64,000 nt of DNA from Lysinibacillus sp. ZYM-1 (GTDB lineage Bacteria > Bacillota > Bacilli > Bacillales_A > Planococcaceae). Position 1 is the first letter of the stretch; every line of letters begins with the position of its first letter. This document shows positions 25,863 to 34,239 of this stretch, in pieces. The notes under the pieces are model-generated. The model did no database searches. It had not been told where the DNA came from and was given only the letters and a program-made list of their open reading frames with translations. The position numbers and the translations under genes were made by a program. The DNA lies in assembly GCF_001308875.1 (NCBI RefSeq), contig NZ_KQ465115.1:1-64000 (forward strand), written 5' to 3'.

Positions 25863-26477
25863 ATGAAGAGTAATAAAAAGTATAGATGGGGCATGAAATT
25901 AGCGGCATTGGCATTAAGCTCATCCGTACTTTTTTCAACAGTAGAATCAGCATCAGCTGCGACCTATACCGTTCAATCTGGTGATTCTTTATGGAAGATT
26001 GCCAATCAACACGGTGTATCCTATCAAACATTAATGAACTTAAATCATTTATCGTCTTCCAATATTTATATTGGGCAAAAATTAACGATCAATAAACAAC
26101 TTTCTTCCACACCGAATACGTCATCCAAGTTACTACAGGTGGCTAAGCAACAATTAGGTGTCAAATATACATTTGGTGGAGTAAAACCAAGTACAGGCTT
26201 TGACTGCTCTGGCTATATCACATATGTCTTTAATAAATCTGGTATTTCAACACCACGCAAAACGGCTGCTGGATTTTATCTTTCAGCTAAAAAAGTAAGT
26301 ACACCTCAAGTCGGAGATATAGTGTTTTTTGCTAATACATATAAAGCAGGAATTTCTCATGCAGGTATTTACATTGGCAATAATCAAATGATTAACGCTA
26401 GTAATGATGGCGTTAGTATTGCAAACATCAATAACTCCTATTGGAAAAAACATTTCGTTGGATACGGCCGTTTGTAA
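25863..26477 (+). CDS. LysM - NlpC/P60 peptidoglycan endopeptidase
   Basis: A 204-residue secreted wall hydrolase. A signal peptide covers residues 1-33 (basic MKSNKKYRWGMK, hydrophobic core, ending VESASAA). One LysM repeat follows (TYTVQSGDSLWKIANQHGVS to NIYIGQKLTI) that binds peptidoglycan. The C-terminal NlpC/P60 domain has catalytic Cys in TGFDCSGYITYVF and His in GISHAGIYIG; it cleaves D-gamma-glutamyl-diaminopimelate or related bonds. AGGAGG precedes the ATG. Domain order is that of LytE/LytF-like endopeptidases, though with only one LysM. Confidence 0.95.
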   Translation: MKSNKKYRWGMKLAALALSSSVLFSTVESASAATYTVQSGDSLWKIANQHGVSYQTLMNLNHLSSSNIYIGQKLTINKQLSSTPNTSSKLLQVAKQQLGVKYTFGGVKPSTGFDCSGYITYVFNKSGISTPRKTAAGFYLSAKKVSTPQVGDIVFFANTYKAGISHAGIYIGNNQMINASNDGVSIANINNSYWKKHFVGYGRL

Positions 26478-26483
26478 AAGAAA

Positions 26484-26512
26484 AAAACAGTTGGGACAGT
26501 CCCAACTGTTTT
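26484..26512. terminator. Bidirectional terminator (NlpC/P60 and MFS genes)
   Basis: AAAACAGTTGGGAC pairs perfectly with GTCCCAACTGTTTT, with A/T runs on both sides. Confidence 0.9.
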
Positions 26513-26513
26513 C

Positions 26514-27704
26514 CTATATATTTACCACTTTTTTCGGTTTCATCTTAGCAAGTCGTAGTAGATAAATAATAAAGACAACCCCGAGTAAACCTGCTCCTGA
26601 TAAGTAAACATATGCATAACCTGCCTGTACGGCCACCATCCCTAAAATATAAGAACCTAGGGCAATGCCAAGGTCAAACATTGTAAAATAAGTTGCTGTT
26701 GCATAGCCACTTCGTTGGATAGCTGTGGATTGTACGGCTAATGCTTGCAAGCTTGTCGTAACAGCTCCGTAGCCAAAGCCTACAAAAATGGCTGCACTTA
26801 AAAATAGCACTGGACCTTCAACAAATGCTAGCATGATAAGCCCGATCGCAAAAGAGATAATACCAGGAATAATGACAAATTGCGGTCCCTTTGTATCATA
26901 AAGTTTACCTGTATATGGTCGTGTAATTAACATAGCTGCTGCAAACACGGCATAAAAGAGACTAGCAACAGCCATTAAATCTTTTTGCTGTGCATAGACC
27001 GATAAAAATGATAAAACACTTGCATACGAAAAAGCTACTAAACTAGCAATCGCTGCAACGGGCAATGCCTTACGCTCAAATAAATCGTGGAATTTAAATG
27101 TTAATTTCCCTTCATGTGCAGGCTTTGGTAAATCGTCAGTATTAACCGTTAATGCTAAAATGCCTCCAGCTAGAATACAAATACTCATGACAATAAATAA
27201 CACGTTAAAAGTACTATATTGAATTAATAATAAACCGATAAATGGTCCAATTACGACAGCTAGATTCGTAGACATCGTGAAGTAACCTAAACCTGCCCCT
27301 TTTCGCTTTACTGGAACGATATCCGCAGCTAATGATCCTGCAGCCGTTGTAATAATACTAAAGAAAATCCCTTGAATAAATCGAAGACCAAGTAAAAGTC
27401 CAAATGGATGAATAAATAAATATAAGACGGTACAAATAAAATAGCCAGCGATGGATAGCACTAGTAATTTTTTCTTACCAAACACATCTAATAATTTTCC
27501 TGAAAACGGACGCACAATAATGGCTGATAATAAAAAGCCTGACAATAATAAGCCTGCTTCCTTATCTGTCTGATGTAATTCACCAATGGCATAAAGCGGC
27601 AAAGTTGTTACTAGTCCATAAAAAACAAAAAACACAGAGATATTTGTTAAAAAGAGACTGATGAAACGCTTTGTCCATATTTGTGTATTTTCCTCTTGCT
27701 GCAT
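26514..27704 (-). CDS. MFS transporter
   Basis: A 396-residue, 12-helix major facilitator protein. GELHQTDKEAGLLLSGFLLSAIIVRPFSGKLLD carries the motif-A region (RPFSGKLLDVFGKKK) and the second half repeats TRPYTGKLYDTKG. I start at MQQEENTQIW (27704), since GAAAGG lies about 10 bases upstream; the TTG at 27713 has no such spacing. It overlaps or abuts the stop of the MarR gene and is its likely regulatory target. Substrate unknown; YfkF/YwoG-like. Confidence 0.9.
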   Translation of the reverse strand: MQQEENTQIWTKRFISLFLTNISVFFVFYGLVTTLPLYAIGELHQTDKEAGLLLSGFLLSAIIVRPFSGKLLDVFGKKKLLVLSIAGYFICTVLYLFIHPFGLLLGLRFIQGIFFSIITTAAGSLAADIVPVKRKGAGLGYFTMSTNLAVVIGPFIGLLLIQYSTFNVLFIVMSICILAGGILALTVNTDDLPKPAHEGKLTFKFHDLFERKALPVAAIASLVAFSYASVLSFLSVYAQQKDLMAVASLFYAVFAAAMLITRPYTGKLYDTKGPQFVIIPGIISFAIGLIMLAFVEGPVLFLSAAIFVGFGYGAVTTSLQALAVQSTAIQRSGYATATYFTMFDLGIALGSYILGMVAVQAGYAYVYLSGAGLLGVVFIIYLLRLAKMKPKKVVNI

Positions 27705-27709
27705 GTCAA

Positions 27710-28108
27710 TCAACCTTTCATTTTTTCCAGTAATATCATAAACTGCTGCTGTTCCTCAGCAGTAAGTGATCCTACCATTTCTTCCTCAAATGCTAAAATA
27801 GTTTCTGTAATGGCTGGTAAGCGCTCCTCAGCCTGTGCAGTTAAGGTTACAATTTTTTCACGCTTATCCTCCCCGTCCAATCGTTGGACCCAGCCCAAGT
27901 TCTCTAATCGTGTAATAGCTCTTGTAATACTTGGTGCTTCTACATTTAAATATTTCCATATTTGCGTTAAAGTCATCGGCCCGTTTTTATGTAAGCAATA
28001 TAAAATGGTCCATTGTGAGCTATATAAATGATGCTGCTTCAAGACTTCATTTAAGCAGTTTGTTAAATAACGACTTTTTTGGAATAAAGCATGGAATATC
28101 GGATTCAT
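27710..28108 (-). CDS. MarR family transcriptional regulator
   Basis: A 132-residue winged-helix repressor. The core YCLHKNGPMTLTQIWKYLNVEAPSITRAITRLENLGWVQRL (residues 34-75) is the MarR DNA-binding domain and DGEDKREKIVTLTAQ the wing. AGGAGGT precedes the ATG. First gene of a two-gene operon with the MFS transporter. A near-perfect palindrome at 28129-28148, just upstream of its start codon, is the likely operator. Ligand unknown. Confidence 0.93.
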   Translation of the reverse strand: MNPIFHALFQKSRYLTNCLNEVLKQHHLYSSQWTILYCLHKNGPMTLTQIWKYLNVEAPSITRAITRLENLGWVQRLDGEDKREKIVTLTAQAEERLPAITETILAFEEEMVGSLTAEEQQQFMILLEKMKG

Positions 28109-28128
28109 ATGGTCTACCTCCTGAAAAT

Positions 28129-28148
28129 TTATTTACCTAGCTAAATAA
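28129..28148. promoter_or_regulatory. MarR operator candidate
   Basis: TTATTTACCTAGCTAAATAA is palindromic at 18 of 20 positions and lies 21 bp upstream of the MarR start codon. Confidence 0.7.
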
Positions 28149-28273
28149 ACTATACGCTTCATTTTTTCCTTTGTAAAGCAAGTAATATGATAAGGTGGAT
28201 CAATCCTAAGCAGGAAATTTTTTGCATGTGTCGAATAAAGCTAGTAGATTCACAATGAAAAGGAGATGGAGTC

Positions 28274-28828
28274 ATGGGGAATAAGGTTTTAATACTTGCT
28301 GGAGATGCAGTAGAGGCTTTAGAGATTTTTTATCCTTATTATCGTTGTCTTGAGGCAGGCTATGATGTCACAATTGCAGCACCATCTGTCAAGAAATTAC
28401 AAACTGTATTACACGATTTTGTAGAGGGCGTTGATACATACATCGAGCGTCCTGCATACGGTTTAGAAGCACATGCCTCTTTTGCAGATGTTGATCCCAC
28501 ACAATTTGATGGTTTAATTATTCCTGGTGGTAGAGCGCCCGAATACATCCGTTTAAATGAACATGTGCCGACACTAGTGAGCCATTTCTTTGAAACCAAT
28601 AAGCCAATTGCTGCTGTTTGTCACGCCGCACAAATTTTTGCTACTATCCCCGAAGTACTAAAAGGACGTGAGCTTACAGCTTATATTGCTTGTAAGCCAG
28701 AAGTTCAAGTAGCAGGGGCCACTTATATTGATGCCAATCTTCACACAGATGGCAACTTAGTAAGTGGACATGCTTGGCCCGATCTACCAGGCTTAATGCG
28801 TGAGTTTATACAAAAGTTAGAGGGTTAA
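28274..28828 (+). CDS. DJ-1/PfpI family protein
   Basis: A 184-residue protein of the DJ-1/PfpI superfamily. The nucleophile Cys sits in AAVCHAAQIF near residue 118, with the acidic partner in the N-terminal GDAVEALEIF segment and GLIIPGGRAPEYIR around residue 82. Relatives include chaperones, glyoxalases/deglycases and cysteine peptidases, so the activity is not predictable. AAAAGGAGATGG precedes the ATG. It is transcribed alone and is divergent from the MarR operon. Confidence 0.9.
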   Translation: MGNKVLILAGDAVEALEIFYPYYRCLEAGYDVTIAAPSVKKLQTVLHDFVEGVDTYIERPAYGLEAHASFADVDPTQFDGLIIPGGRAPEYIRLNEHVPTLVSHFFETNKPIAAVCHAAQIFATIPEVLKGRELTAYIACKPEVQVAGATYIDANLHTDGNLVSGHAWPDLPGLMREFIQKLEG

Positions 28829-28835
28829 AAAGTGA

Positions 28836-28865
28836 GGATGCCTAAACTTAGGCATCCCTTTTGCT
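28836..28865 (+). terminator. Terminator of DJ-1/PfpI gene
   Basis: GGATGCCTAA pairs with TTAGGCATCC around a 2-3-base loop, then CTTTTGCTTTT. Confidence 0.8.
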
Positions 28866-28866
28866 T

Positions 28867-29187
28867 TTATGAAAGGCTTTCTTGTAATTCAATTTTTTCT
28901 ACTTCTTGCGTGGAGGTTAGGTAGCTGATTCTTACATAAACTCCAAATTCCTTGTCGGATTGCTTAAGCCATAGCTTAAATTTTTCAATAGTTGACGTCC
29001 CATGTATTTCTTTCCCTTCATGTAAATAATCTATAATCTTTGCTTTAGGATATTTTGCCTGTACCTCTTCTACCGCTAGTTTCCCCCACTTAGCATAGGC
29101 TGGCGTTTCTTGCTGTGCCAAAACAATCTCAGGGATATGTAATGGCACAGCAAGCAGAATTCCAAGCGTTACATAAACGTTTTTCAC
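28867..29187 (-). CDS. DUF3889 secreted small protein
   Basis: A 106-residue protein with an N-terminal signal-like segment (KNVYVTLGILLAVPLHIPEIVLAQ) and a mature part PAYAKWGKLAVEEVQAKYPKAKIIDYLHEGKE that matches the DUF3889 family of small exported Bacillales proteins (B. subtilis YqzG group). Function unknown. GTG start with AGGAGGGG upstream. It is downstream of two other small minus-strand genes, but a terminator separates it from them. Confidence 0.85.
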   Translation of the reverse strand: MKNVYVTLGILLAVPLHIPEIVLAQQETPAYAKWGKLAVEEVQAKYPKAKIIDYLHEGKEIHGTSTIEKFKLWLKQSDKEFGVYVRISYLTSTQEVEKIELQESLS

Positions 29188-29236
29188 TTAAACCCCTCCT
29201 AATTAAACTGTATAGAATGGTGATTAAAGTAAAAAA

Positions 29237-29268
29237 TAAGAGCTCCAAAAGTATTTACTTAAGGAGCA
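29237..29268 (-). terminator. Terminator after small basic protein gene
   Basis: On the minus strand GCTCC and GGAGC flank AAGTA/TACTT, followed by a T-rich run. Confidence 0.65.
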
Positions 29269-29275
29269 AGATTTG

Positions 29276-29407
29276 TTATTGTTTCGGCTGTTGAGGATTA
29301 TTATGAATGACTTGGTTAAACTCTGCTGAGTATTCTTCCCGATCATTCTTTTTATGTGTATCCTCTTTCTTTTTCTTTTTAAAGCTTGTTTTTCTTTTCT
29401 TCGCCAT
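29276..29407 (-). CDS. Small basic protein, 43 residues
   Basis: A 43-residue very basic protein (MAKKRKTSFKKKKKED at the N-terminus, ending NNPQQPKQ) with a central EEYSAEFNQ. GGAGGTG lies 7 bases before the ATG, which makes it a believable gene although short. The EYSAEF segment resembles EEFAAEF in the next upstream gene, so the two may be related. Size and composition recall small spore or nucleic-acid-binding proteins, but I do not recognise a family. Confidence 0.65.
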   Translation of the reverse strand: MAKKRKTSFKKKKKEDTHKKNDREEYSAEFNQVIHNNPQQPKQ

Positions 29408-29426
29408 TGCTTACACCTCCAAATAG

Positions 29427-29651
29427 TTAGTTCTTTTTATTGGACTGTTGATTTTTATCATGATTCGTTTTATTGTTTTTATTTTTGGCCTTCGCATCAA
29501 ATTCTGCCGCGAACTCCTCATTCAAGTTGTCATTCGGGTTGTTATTATTGCTATTACTTCTATCGAGGTCTTTGCTTTTGTAGGTGCCAAAAGGATTATG
29601 CGTTCTGACATTCATTGTTTTTTTGCTGTTTTTGTTATTTCGATTGCCCAC
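29427..29651 (-). CDS. Small Asn/Lys-rich protein, 74 residues
   Basis: A 74-residue hydrophilic protein, rich in Asn and Lys, with NPFGTYKSKDLDRS and EEFAAEFDAKAKNKNN segments. GTG start with GGAGGTG at a good distance. The EEFAAEF motif and low complexity are reminiscent of gamma-type small acid-soluble spore proteins (EFATE repeats), but there is no repeat and the protein is basic, so I leave it as a possible spore-associated protein. It is 19 bp upstream of the 43-residue gene and probably cotranscribed. Confidence 0.6.
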   Translation of the reverse strand: MGNRNNKNSKKTMNVRTHNPFGTYKSKDLDRSNSNNNNPNDNLNEEFAAEFDAKAKNKNNKTNHDKNQQSNKKN

Positions 29652-29982
29652 AGTTCTTCACCTCCTACATGTAATTTGCTCAAGTAGTAGCGTTTATATG
29701 AGGTATTTTTTTCGGGCATTTATGTAAAAAAAGAATGAAATTCACTAACTCATGTTAGATAGACTAAACTAATAAGCGGATAATACGTTCAGTATAAGGA
29801 CATATTTTATTACATAATATAAATGTTAAATATATTTCGAATCATCGTTATATTATTTACAACATAGGCAGGCTTCTTTGTAAGGCTCTTATTGACCCCT
29901 ATTACAACAATAACCTTTTCTAATGCCATTAATTGTTGTTGTGAAAATTGATAAGAAAGGTGGATATGATTAAATATGATTA
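29652..29982. other. Intergenic stretch, nothing recognised
   Basis: AT-rich, no reading frame, no repeat of note. The only content is the promoter region of the minus-strand small genes. Confidence 0.5.
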
Positions 29983-30060
29983 ATGAATGATTTACTTTCA
30001 GTAAAAGAGGTTACAGAGAGAATGCCAAAAAGCGAAGAAACTATTAAGGTTACTTGTTGA
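29983..30060 (+). pseudogene. Relic of excisionase-like helix-turn-helix gene
   Basis: A 25-codon remnant MNDLLSVKEVTERMPKSEE followed by TIKVTC and a stop. The start LLSVKEVxERMxxSEET is the hallmark opening of MerR/excisionase-type helix-turn-helix proteins of integrative elements. AGGTGG lies some 20 bases upstream. The reading frame breaks where the recognition helix should continue, so the gene is dead. Confidence 0.5.
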
Positions 30061-30102
30061 TCCTGAAAAGAAGACTAAGAATATGGGGGTGAAAAAGTCC
30101 GT

Positions 30103-30210
30103 GTGCAAGAAGTCATTTTAGAGAATAATGCCAAACGATACATGTTAGTCAATAATAATGGATTTCCTATACTGCCTGTAATGAAATATATAACGTTCCT
30201 CATTGTCTAA
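30103..30210 (+). pseudogene. Relic of tyrosine recombinase N-terminus
   Basis: A 35-codon remnant (VQEVILENNAKRYMLVNNN then GFPILPVMKYI) resembling the very N-terminus of XerC-like integrases, where a ...RYMLLDDxGxPIxPVxKYIKYL segment precedes the SAM-like domain. It stops just where that domain should begin. GGGGGTG lies upstream of GTG. Together with the excisionase-like relic it marks a decayed integrative element. Confidence 0.5.
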
Positions 30211-30440
30211 TTTAAGCGAAGTAGGTGTCCTGCCTTAGCGACATATGCACAAAGCCTGAAGATAAGCAGAATTCATGTGTTGTAATAGAAAGATGATACT
30301 AACACGCAGAAATAATAGGTTTAGACCTCTTAAGCCCCCTTTGATATAGGGGTTGCCTTTGTATGTAGCCCAAATTTATGCTTAAAAATATAATTGGCTA
30401 TAATAATAGCCAACATATTACAAAGGATATTTAATTAAGA
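30211..30440. other. Non-coding remainder of the element scar
   Basis: No gene. It contains a CCCC/GGGG mini-hairpin near 30337-30352 and otherwise unstructured AT-rich DNA. Confidence 0.4.
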
Positions 30441-30483
30441 AAAAAACAGCCATACTAGATGTAACATAACACCTAATCCGGCT
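30441..30483 (-). terminator. Terminator of PhzF/cyclodeaminase operon
   Basis: On the minus strand AGCC, ATTAG and TGT pair with ACA, CTAGT and GGCT, then a run of six Us. It lies 40 bases after the PhzF stop codon. Confidence 0.7.
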
Positions 30484-30523
30484 ATCTTATTATTTCAATT
30501 TATTAGAAATTTATATTCTACAA

Positions 30524-31393
30524 TTATATTTCAACCTCTGTTTCAGACAAATTCAATGCTTTTCCGCCCACCTTTACCTCAATAATTTCTTTCCCTTGAG
30601 TGGTTAACGCTATAACTATTTCTGAAGGTTTTTTCATAGAGTAACCTTGCTCAACAGATATATTAATTACATTTTCCTGTTTAATTTCACCATATTTATA
30701 TAGATAACATGAAAGGGCACCATTGGATGTACCAGTTGCAGATTCTTCTGGAATTCCATATAAAGGTGCCAAATTTCTACAGTGAGCATTTGAACCCTTT
30801 AGTGATTCAAGGGTAAAAATATGATAACCAATGGTATTATATTTACTACTGATATTTGTTACTTTTTCAAAATCTGGCTTTATAGAATTTAATATATCTA
30901 AGTTTCTAATCGGTACAAGTATATCCCTAAGGCCAGTAGATACAATTTGCACTGGTAGATCCTCCAACATTTCATCTATAGTAATATTTAAGGAATCTGC
31001 AATTTCTTCCTTGTCTATTATTTCATAATAGCTTGGAACATTTTGATCCATCATAATTGATCGGTCTTCCATTACTTCTACATTTAAAATTCCAGCCTTT
31101 GTTTCTTGAGAATACTTTCCTGGTTTAATATATCCTTGGCTTGAAAGTGTATAGAACGCTGCTATCGTTGCATGGCCACAAAGATCAACCTCTTCATTAG
31201 GTGTAAAGAATCTAACCTTGAAGTCAGCAAGGTCTGACTTCATGACAAAAGCAGTCTCACTAAAACCGATGATACCTGCTATTTTTTTCATGTCCTCATC
31301 TGATAGATAATCAGCGCTAAGTACCACTCCGGCAGGGTTCCCTCCCTCAATGGTTTTTGCAAATGAATTTAATGTATAAACTTTTAACTTCAT
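30524..31393 (-). CDS. PhzF family isomerase/epimerase-like protein
   Basis: A 289-residue protein of the PhzF/diaminopimelate-epimerase-like fold. The opening LKVYTLNSFAKTIEGGNPAGVVL and the catalytic Glu in GFSETAFV near residue 45 are conserved, as are DLCGHATIAAFY and the ATGTSNGAL segment near residue 217. Few members have known substrates; the fold performs proton-shift isomerisation. GGAGGGA precedes the ATG. It is 30 bp downstream of an ornithine cyclodeaminase-like gene and both are divergent from a MocR regulator, so a small-molecule amino acid conversion is likely. Confidence 0.92.
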   Translation of the reverse strand: MKLKVYTLNSFAKTIEGGNPAGVVLSADYLSDEDMKKIAGIIGFSETAFVMKSDLADFKVRFFTPNEEVDLCGHATIAAFYTLSSQGYIKPGKYSQETKAGILNVEVMEDRSIMMDQNVPSYYEIIDKEEIADSLNITIDEMLEDLPVQIVSTGLRDILVPIRNLDILNSIKPDFEKVTNISSKYNTIGYHIFTLESLKGSNAHCRNLAPLYGIPEESATGTSNGALSCYLYKYGEIKQENVINISVEQGYSMKKPSEIVIALTTQGKEIIEVKVGGKALNLSETEVEI

Positions 31394-31423
31394 TATATGA
31401 TCCCTCCAAATTGTATATCGATT

Positions 31424-32479
31424 TTATATTTGCACGATTGTTCCAACATTCATTTCTTCTGCTTTTGATACAATATATTTTGAAACTGCAAGATCCTGCA
31501 ATGCTATGCCAGTACTATCAAAAATCGTAATTTCTTCATCACTTGTACGTCCTTTCGCATTTCCAAGTATGAATTGTCCGATTTCAGTCAAATTGTTTTT
31601 GCCTAATATACCAGCCCTTATAGCACTTTGTGTTTCTCCGACTGTCGATGCTTGTGTAATATCATCTACATATACAGAAGCTACCTCAAAGATTTTTTCA
31701 TCTATTTCCTGTTTTCCAGTCATGTCTGCCCCCACACAGCTGAAATGTATGCCTGGCTTAATCCACTCCTTAAAAATCAGTGGTTTTCGCGAAGGTGTTA
31801 TCGTAATTACTGCATCGGTTTCTTCCAAAGCTTTCACTGGATTTTCTACAGCTACAAACTGAACAGACTCAATTCTTTGTTTCCAACTCTTATTATAAGT
31901 ATCGTTGATATCATTTATGATTTTATCTAGTTCCGTCTTTATTGAATACTGGAATTTTGATGCATTTTCATATTTTACGGGGTCATATATATATACCTTG
32001 TTGATTGTCTGAACTTGAGATAGAGTGGCTGCTATTTGAAAAATCGCCTGAACTCCTGTACCTACAATCATTAGTGTTTTTGAATCTTGTTTTGACAAGT
32101 GTTTCACGCCTATTGAACCTGCTGCTCCAGTACGCATTCCTGTCAAATAACTTGCGTTGAGCATTGCCTTAGGAAACCCATTCTTCAAATCAAATAACAT
32201 AGTCAGCCCAGTTATAGCTGGAAGCCCTTGATTTTTATTATCACCAAACCATGAAACGAGTTTTAATCCAAACACATCTTCTTCATTAAGCATCCCTGAT
32301 TTAATATCCATTTCTGCCCTACCCTCAAAAATCACCTCAGATACCATGGAGAATAGTCTCACCTGATTGTTGGCTTTAAGCTCATAGGCTTTTTCTACAC
32401 ATGCTACTGTATTCTTGATATCAAGAATGTTCTTAACATCATTATCACTTAGAATTCTTATTGGTACCATAGTTATCAT
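31424..32479 (-). CDS. Ornithine cyclodeaminase / mu-crystallin family protein
   Basis: A 351-residue NAD(P)-binding protein. The opening PIRILSDNDVKNILDIKNTV and the Rossmann glycine motif LMIVGTGVQAIFQIAATLSQ near residue 137 mark the OCD/mu-crystallin family, which includes ornithine cyclodeaminase, alanine dehydrogenase and imine reductases. The active-site arginine and lysine regions (TGMRTGAAGSIGVKHLS) are present. Substrate uncertain. The ATG at 32479 has only a close AAAGG; MVPIRIL three codons later is an alternative. Operon with PhzF, divergent from the MocR gene. Confidence 0.88.
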   Translation of the reverse strand: MITMVPIRILSDNDVKNILDIKNTVACVEKAYELKANNQVRLFSMVSEVIFEGRAEMDIKSGMLNEEDVFGLKLVSWFGDNKNQGLPAITGLTMLFDLKNGFPKAMLNASYLTGMRTGAAGSIGVKHLSKQDSKTLMIVGTGVQAIFQIAATLSQVQTINKVYIYDPVKYENASKFQYSIKTELDKIINDINDTYNKSWKQRIESVQFVAVENPVKALEETDAVITITPSRKPLIFKEWIKPGIHFSCVGADMTGKQEIDEKIFEVASVYVDDITQASTVGETQSAIRAGILGKNNLTEIGQFILGNAKGRTSDEEITIFDSTGIALQDLAVSKYIVSKAEEMNVGTIVQI

Positions 32480-32543
32480 TATCCTTTAAAATTTTAATAT
32501 CTTTCTGTGAATGTAATTGTATTTGAACAACAACAAAAAGTCT

Positions 32544-32577
32544 CCAACCATTCTTGGTTGTTATTTAACCAACCAAA
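32544..32577. promoter_or_regulatory. MocR operator array
   Basis: CAACCA-TTCT-TGGTTG (32545-32560) is a perfect inverted repeat, and AACCAACCAAA at 32567-32577 repeats the half-site. It sits between the divergent MocR and cyclodeaminase genes. A weak -35/-10 pair for the MocR gene (TTGGTT ... TGATAA, 18 bp) overlaps it. Confidence 0.7.
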
Positions 32578-32614
32578 TGATAAAGTACAAATACTATGAT
32601 TTTGGAGGAATTTT

Positions 32615-34066
32615 ATGTGGGATATCAACTGGAGACCTGATAGAAATAATCCTTATCGATTGAATATACAGATTGTTAACTTCATAAAAGATAAAATAGC
32701 AACTGGAGAATGGCCAGTTGGTTTCAAATTGCCAAGTCAGCGGACACTTTCTGAAATTTTCTGTGTAAACAGAAGTACCGTAGTATCTGCCCTTGAAGAG
32801 CTGGCAGCTGAAGGCCTTATTAGCGGTAATGCTGGTGGAGGTACAAAAGTAATAAACAATACATGGACATTAATGTCCATTAATCATTCATATAATTGGC
32901 TTCCCTATATATCTTCGGGATTACATCAAAAAAATCAAAATATAATGCAGCAGATCAATCAGGCTGAATTCCAACCTGATATCATCCGAATGGGGTCCTG
33001 CGAACCTTCCCCTGAATTAATACCTAACAAAATGATTCAGGGCGTACTAAAAAAACTGTCTACGTCTATGGCGTCGCTGGGTTATGAAGAACCAAAAGGA
33101 AATATCCATCTAAGAAGAGAGGTATGCACATACCTTAAAACAATAGGAATAGGAGCTGATCCATCCTCAGTTTTGATTACCTCTGGTGTTTCGCAGGCAC
33201 TGCAGCTTATTTCCCTTGGCCTTTTGCACACGAACTCAGTAGTATATGTTGAAAAACCATCCTACCTATACTCTCTTAGAACCTTTCAATCGTTCGGAAT
33301 GCAGCTTTCGGGAATCAAGCTGGATGAAGAAGGTATAGAAATAAAAGAATTGGTTGATCGACATAGGCGGAGAAAAGGAGCAATGCTTTTTACAATACCT
33401 ACTTTTCAAAATCCTACCGGGAGTGTCATGTCACTTGAAAGAAGAAAAACGCTTGTTGATGCGTGTGATAGGGAACATTTGCCTATTATCGAGGATGATG
33501 TATATAGGGAGCTTTGGTTTGATGAACAACCTCCACAGCCATTAAAGGCATTTGATAACAATGGACTTGTATTATATCTTGGTGGAGTATCGAAGAATTT
33601 AAGTCCTGGTCTTAGGATTGGATGGATTGTTGGATCAGAAAAAGTCATTGAAAGATTGGCAGATATAAAAATGCAAACTGATTATGGAACCAGCTCACTC
33701 TCTCAAAATGTAACCACAGAACTATTCTCTAGTGGTCTTTATTATCAGCATAACGATATAATGAGGAAAAATGTTAAGATCCGAAGAGATGTTGCTCTTG
33801 AAGCATTAAAGAAATATTTTACCGGCATCGGTACATGGAGTATCCCTAGGGGCGGCTATTTCATCTGGCTTAAGTTAAATGAAGGTATATCTATGTACCA
33901 GCTTTTTACTAAGGCCTTAAGTCGGAAAATACTTGTTCACCCTGGAAATTTGTATGAGTTTCATTCTGATCAATATTTAAGAATTTCTTATTCTTATGCA
34001 TCCTTAAATGAAATTGACTATGGAATTAAAACTCTTTCAGAATTGGTAGCAGAACAAACTTTTTAA
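32615..34066 (+). CDS. MocR/PdxR-type GntR regulator with aminotransferase domain
   Basis: A 483-residue fusion regulator. Residues 10-75 form a GntR winged helix (KIATGEWPVGFKLPSQRTLSEIFCVNRSTVVSALEELAAEGLI). Residues 115-480 form a fold-type I aminotransferase domain with the SGVSQALQLIS entry, the Asp of EDDVYRELWF and the PLP lysine in GGVSKNLSPGLRIGW. Such proteins sense PLP-linked amines. TGGAGG precedes the ATG. Divergent from the cyclodeaminase/PhzF operon with shared CCAACCA repeats, so it almost certainly controls that operon. Confidence 0.95.
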   Translation: MWDINWRPDRNNPYRLNIQIVNFIKDKIATGEWPVGFKLPSQRTLSEIFCVNRSTVVSALEELAAEGLISGNAGGGTKVINNTWTLMSINHSYNWLPYISSGLHQKNQNIMQQINQAEFQPDIIRMGSCEPSPELIPNKMIQGVLKKLSTSMASLGYEEPKGNIHLRREVCTYLKTIGIGADPSSVLITSGVSQALQLISLGLLHTNSVVYVEKPSYLYSLRTFQSFGMQLSGIKLDEEGIEIKELVDRHRRRKGAMLFTIPTFQNPTGSVMSLERRKTLVDACDREHLPIIEDDVYRELWFDEQPPQPLKAFDNNGLVLYLGGVSKNLSPGLRIGWIVGSEKVIERLADIKMQTDYGTSSLSQNVTTELFSSGLYYQHNDIMRKNVKIRRDVALEALKKYFTGIGTWSIPRGGYFIWLKLNEGISMYQLFTKALSRKILVHPGNLYEFHSDQYLRISYSYASLNEIDYGIKTLSELVAEQTF

Positions 34067-34239
34067 GTTTCATATAGAGATTTAAATATGGCAGATAATT
34101 ACAAAAATGAGTATTGAATAACCAATGTATGAGATTAGAAAATCTGGCAGCTAAAAGGGATTTGTACCACAAGAAAATCGAACAGGTTTCTTTTATAAGC
34201 AGAAATGCTTTTTCTAATGAGGTATGTTAATTGAATAAC

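Noticed and set aside
29652-30523. Intact prophage or transposon
   Set aside because: Only two N-terminal remnants are present. There is no transposase, capsid, or inverted repeat pair.
34129-34230. A 33-codon frame after the MocR gene
   Set aside because: No ribosome binding site, and it ends before a strong terminator that already serves the MocR gene; no family recognised.
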